A stretch of 6,154 nucleotides of DNA from Bacillota bacterium (GTDB lineage Bacteria > Bacillota > Clostridia > Christensenellales > Aristaeellaceae): the NCBI GenBank assembly GCA_023395615.1, contig JAEWYP010000074.1, positions 1-6,154 of the forward strand, in the 5' to 3' direction. Shown here in pieces: positions 5,843 to 6,154 of this stretch. Position 1 is the stretch's first letter. Each line of letters opens with the position of its first letter. The notes under the pieces were generated by a model that worked only from the letters and a program-made list of their open reading frames with translations, ran no database searches and was not told the DNA's origin. The translations under genes and the position numbers were made by a program.

Positions 5843-5916
5843 GCACCTAAAGGTGCACGAGCGGAGCAGGGGATGTGTCTGCGGACACACCAAAGGGCTT
5901 TCCGCTCGCCCTTTGG
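5843..5916. repeat. Cluster of palindromes with possible pseudoknot
   Basis: Three perfect inverted repeats stand nearly back to back: GCACC/GGTGC (5843-5847, 5852-5856), TGTGTC/GACACA (5874-5879, 5884-5889) and CCAAAGGGC/GCCCTTTGG (5890-5898, 5908-5916). In addition, CGAGCGGA (5858-5865) is exactly complementary to TCCGCTCG (5901-5908), which occupies most of the loop of the last hairpin and its first stem base. The sequence can therefore form either a pseudoknot or a nested alternative fold enclosing the TGTGTC hairpin. No start codon with a ribosome binding site and no recognisable protein lies here. It resembles dispersed intergenic palindromic units of clostridial genomes, but copy number cannot be seen in one window. 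It lies beyond the rny terminator, so it may or may not be transcribed. Confidence 0.55.
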
Positions 5917-5942
5917 AAATCTTCGGGGCATGCGATAGCGAT

Positions 5943-6048
5943 AGGGGGCGAAAGACTCCCTCTGGGAGTACTGGAATGTCGTCCGCTGCTACCTTCGGTA
6001 GCGCGACCGACGATCCAGTCCATCCTTCGAGGGAGTCTTTCGCCCCCT
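5943..6048. repeat. 106-nt hairpin element with perfect 20-bp inverted repeat arms
   Basis: The left arm at 5943-5962 (AGGGGGCG then AAAGACTCCCTC) is the exact reverse complement of the right arm at 6029-6048. Inside, pairing continues with ACTGGA/TCCAGT (5970-5975, 6014-6019), GTCG/CGAC (5978-5981, 6008-6011) and GCTACC/GGTAGC (5988-5993, 5997-6002) around a TTC loop. The whole unit folds into one long stem. A tandem GCGATA pair (5932-5943) abuts the left arm. Nothing here encodes a transposase, so it would be a REP-like or MITE-like palindromic unit moved in trans, a structured RNA, or a strong bidirectional terminator-like hairpin (though no T-run follows). The inverted repeat is certain; its nature is not. 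Confidence 0.85.
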
Positions 6049-6055
6049 GTAGCAA

Positions 6056-6146
6056 CAATGTGCATGCGGAGAAAAACGGGGAAACGTGAAAAGTGAACTA
6101 TTTACTCCCTTAAAATCAATGTGCCTGCAGAAGAAATGACGGGAAA
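6056..6146. repeat. Imperfect direct repeat, two copies 61 nt apart
   Basis: CAATGTGC occurs at 6056-6063 and 6117-6124. After one differing base both copies continue TGC, then a purine-rich stretch ending in CGGGGAAA or ACGGGAAA. Over the first 15 positions 13 agree, and the rest aligns with a small gap. The second copy runs close to the right edge, so further copies could follow outside the window. The intervening sequence is AT-rich and I see no gene or convincing promoter in it. Confidence 0.4.
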
Positions 6147-6154
6147 TGATGATG

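Noticed and set aside
4338..5846. Long minus-strand open frame (502 codons) opposite rny
   Set aside because: It mirrors RNase Y, whose domains and catalytic residues are all intact on the plus strand. The translation is low-complexity Phe/Ala/Val/His and it crosses the rny terminator hairpin.
3817..6041. Shared 8-mer AGTCTTTC between the first RNA hairpin (3817-3824) and the right arm of the long inverted repeat (6034-6041)
   Set aside because: Eight bases are easily shared by chance at this window length, and the flanks do not match.
6088..6154. Possible promoter and gene start at the right edge (TAAAAT at 6111-6116; ATG codons at 6136-6154)
   Set aside because: No matching -35 at proper spacing, no clear Shine-Dalgarno, and too few codons before the edge to judge.
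1..6154. CRISPR array, tRNA or rRNA genes, transposase genes, phage genes or defence systems
   Set aside because: No regularly spaced repeats, no cloverleaf or rRNA-like sequence, and no protein resembling a transposase, integrase, Cas or toxin-antitoxin component was seen.

Overview
The window looks like chromosomal DNA from a GC-rich Bacillota, most likely a gut-type Clostridia. The reasons are an RNase Y with the Firmicute architecture (N-terminal membrane anchor, coiled coil, KH, HD), strong AAGGAG-type ribosome binding sites, near-consensus sigma-A promoters (TTGACA/TATAAT), and a BmpA-type nucleoside ABC transporter. The genus cannot be fixed from the sequence alone.

Layout. (1) Positions 1-2346, minus strand: a tightly coupled operon running leftwards, in transcription order a YbaK/EbsC-family aminoacyl-tRNA deacylase-like protein, a double-domain ABC ATPase of the NupO/YufO type, and the first 109 residues of its partner permease, which runs off the left edge. 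Both junctions are ATGA overlaps and share an 11-nt identity. (2) Positions 2347-2601: a divergent control region with one promoter facing each way and a hairpin in the rightward leader. (3) Positions 2602-3666, plus strand: a polytopic membrane protein of the lysylphosphatidylglycerol-synthase transmembrane / UPF0104 (YbhN-like, flippase-like) family. (4) Positions 3667-4208: a 542-nt gap with no credible protein gene. It carries a very good promoter, about 325 nt of sequence dense in nested stem-loops, and an intrinsic terminator, ending 84 nt before the next start codon. It looks like an unrecognised structured RNA, or a long attenuating leader. (5) Positions 4209-5750, plus strand: rny, RNase Y. 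(6) Positions 5751-6154: a strong terminator, then a cluster of palindromes with a possible pseudoknot, then a 106-nt hairpin with perfect 20-bp arms, then an imperfect direct repeat reaching nearly to the right edge. No gene is seen here; it looks like dispersed repeat material.

How the parts fit. The left operon pairs nucleoside-type uptake with a tRNA-editing-like protein where the substrate-binding lipoprotein gene would often sit. The flippase-like gene is transcribed divergently from it. RNase Y, the membrane-anchored endoribonuclease that starts mRNA decay, lies just downstream of the structured RNA candidate, which may be an independent RNA or may control rny. The two non-coding regions (3765-4124 and 5821-6146) are the parts most worth a second look.
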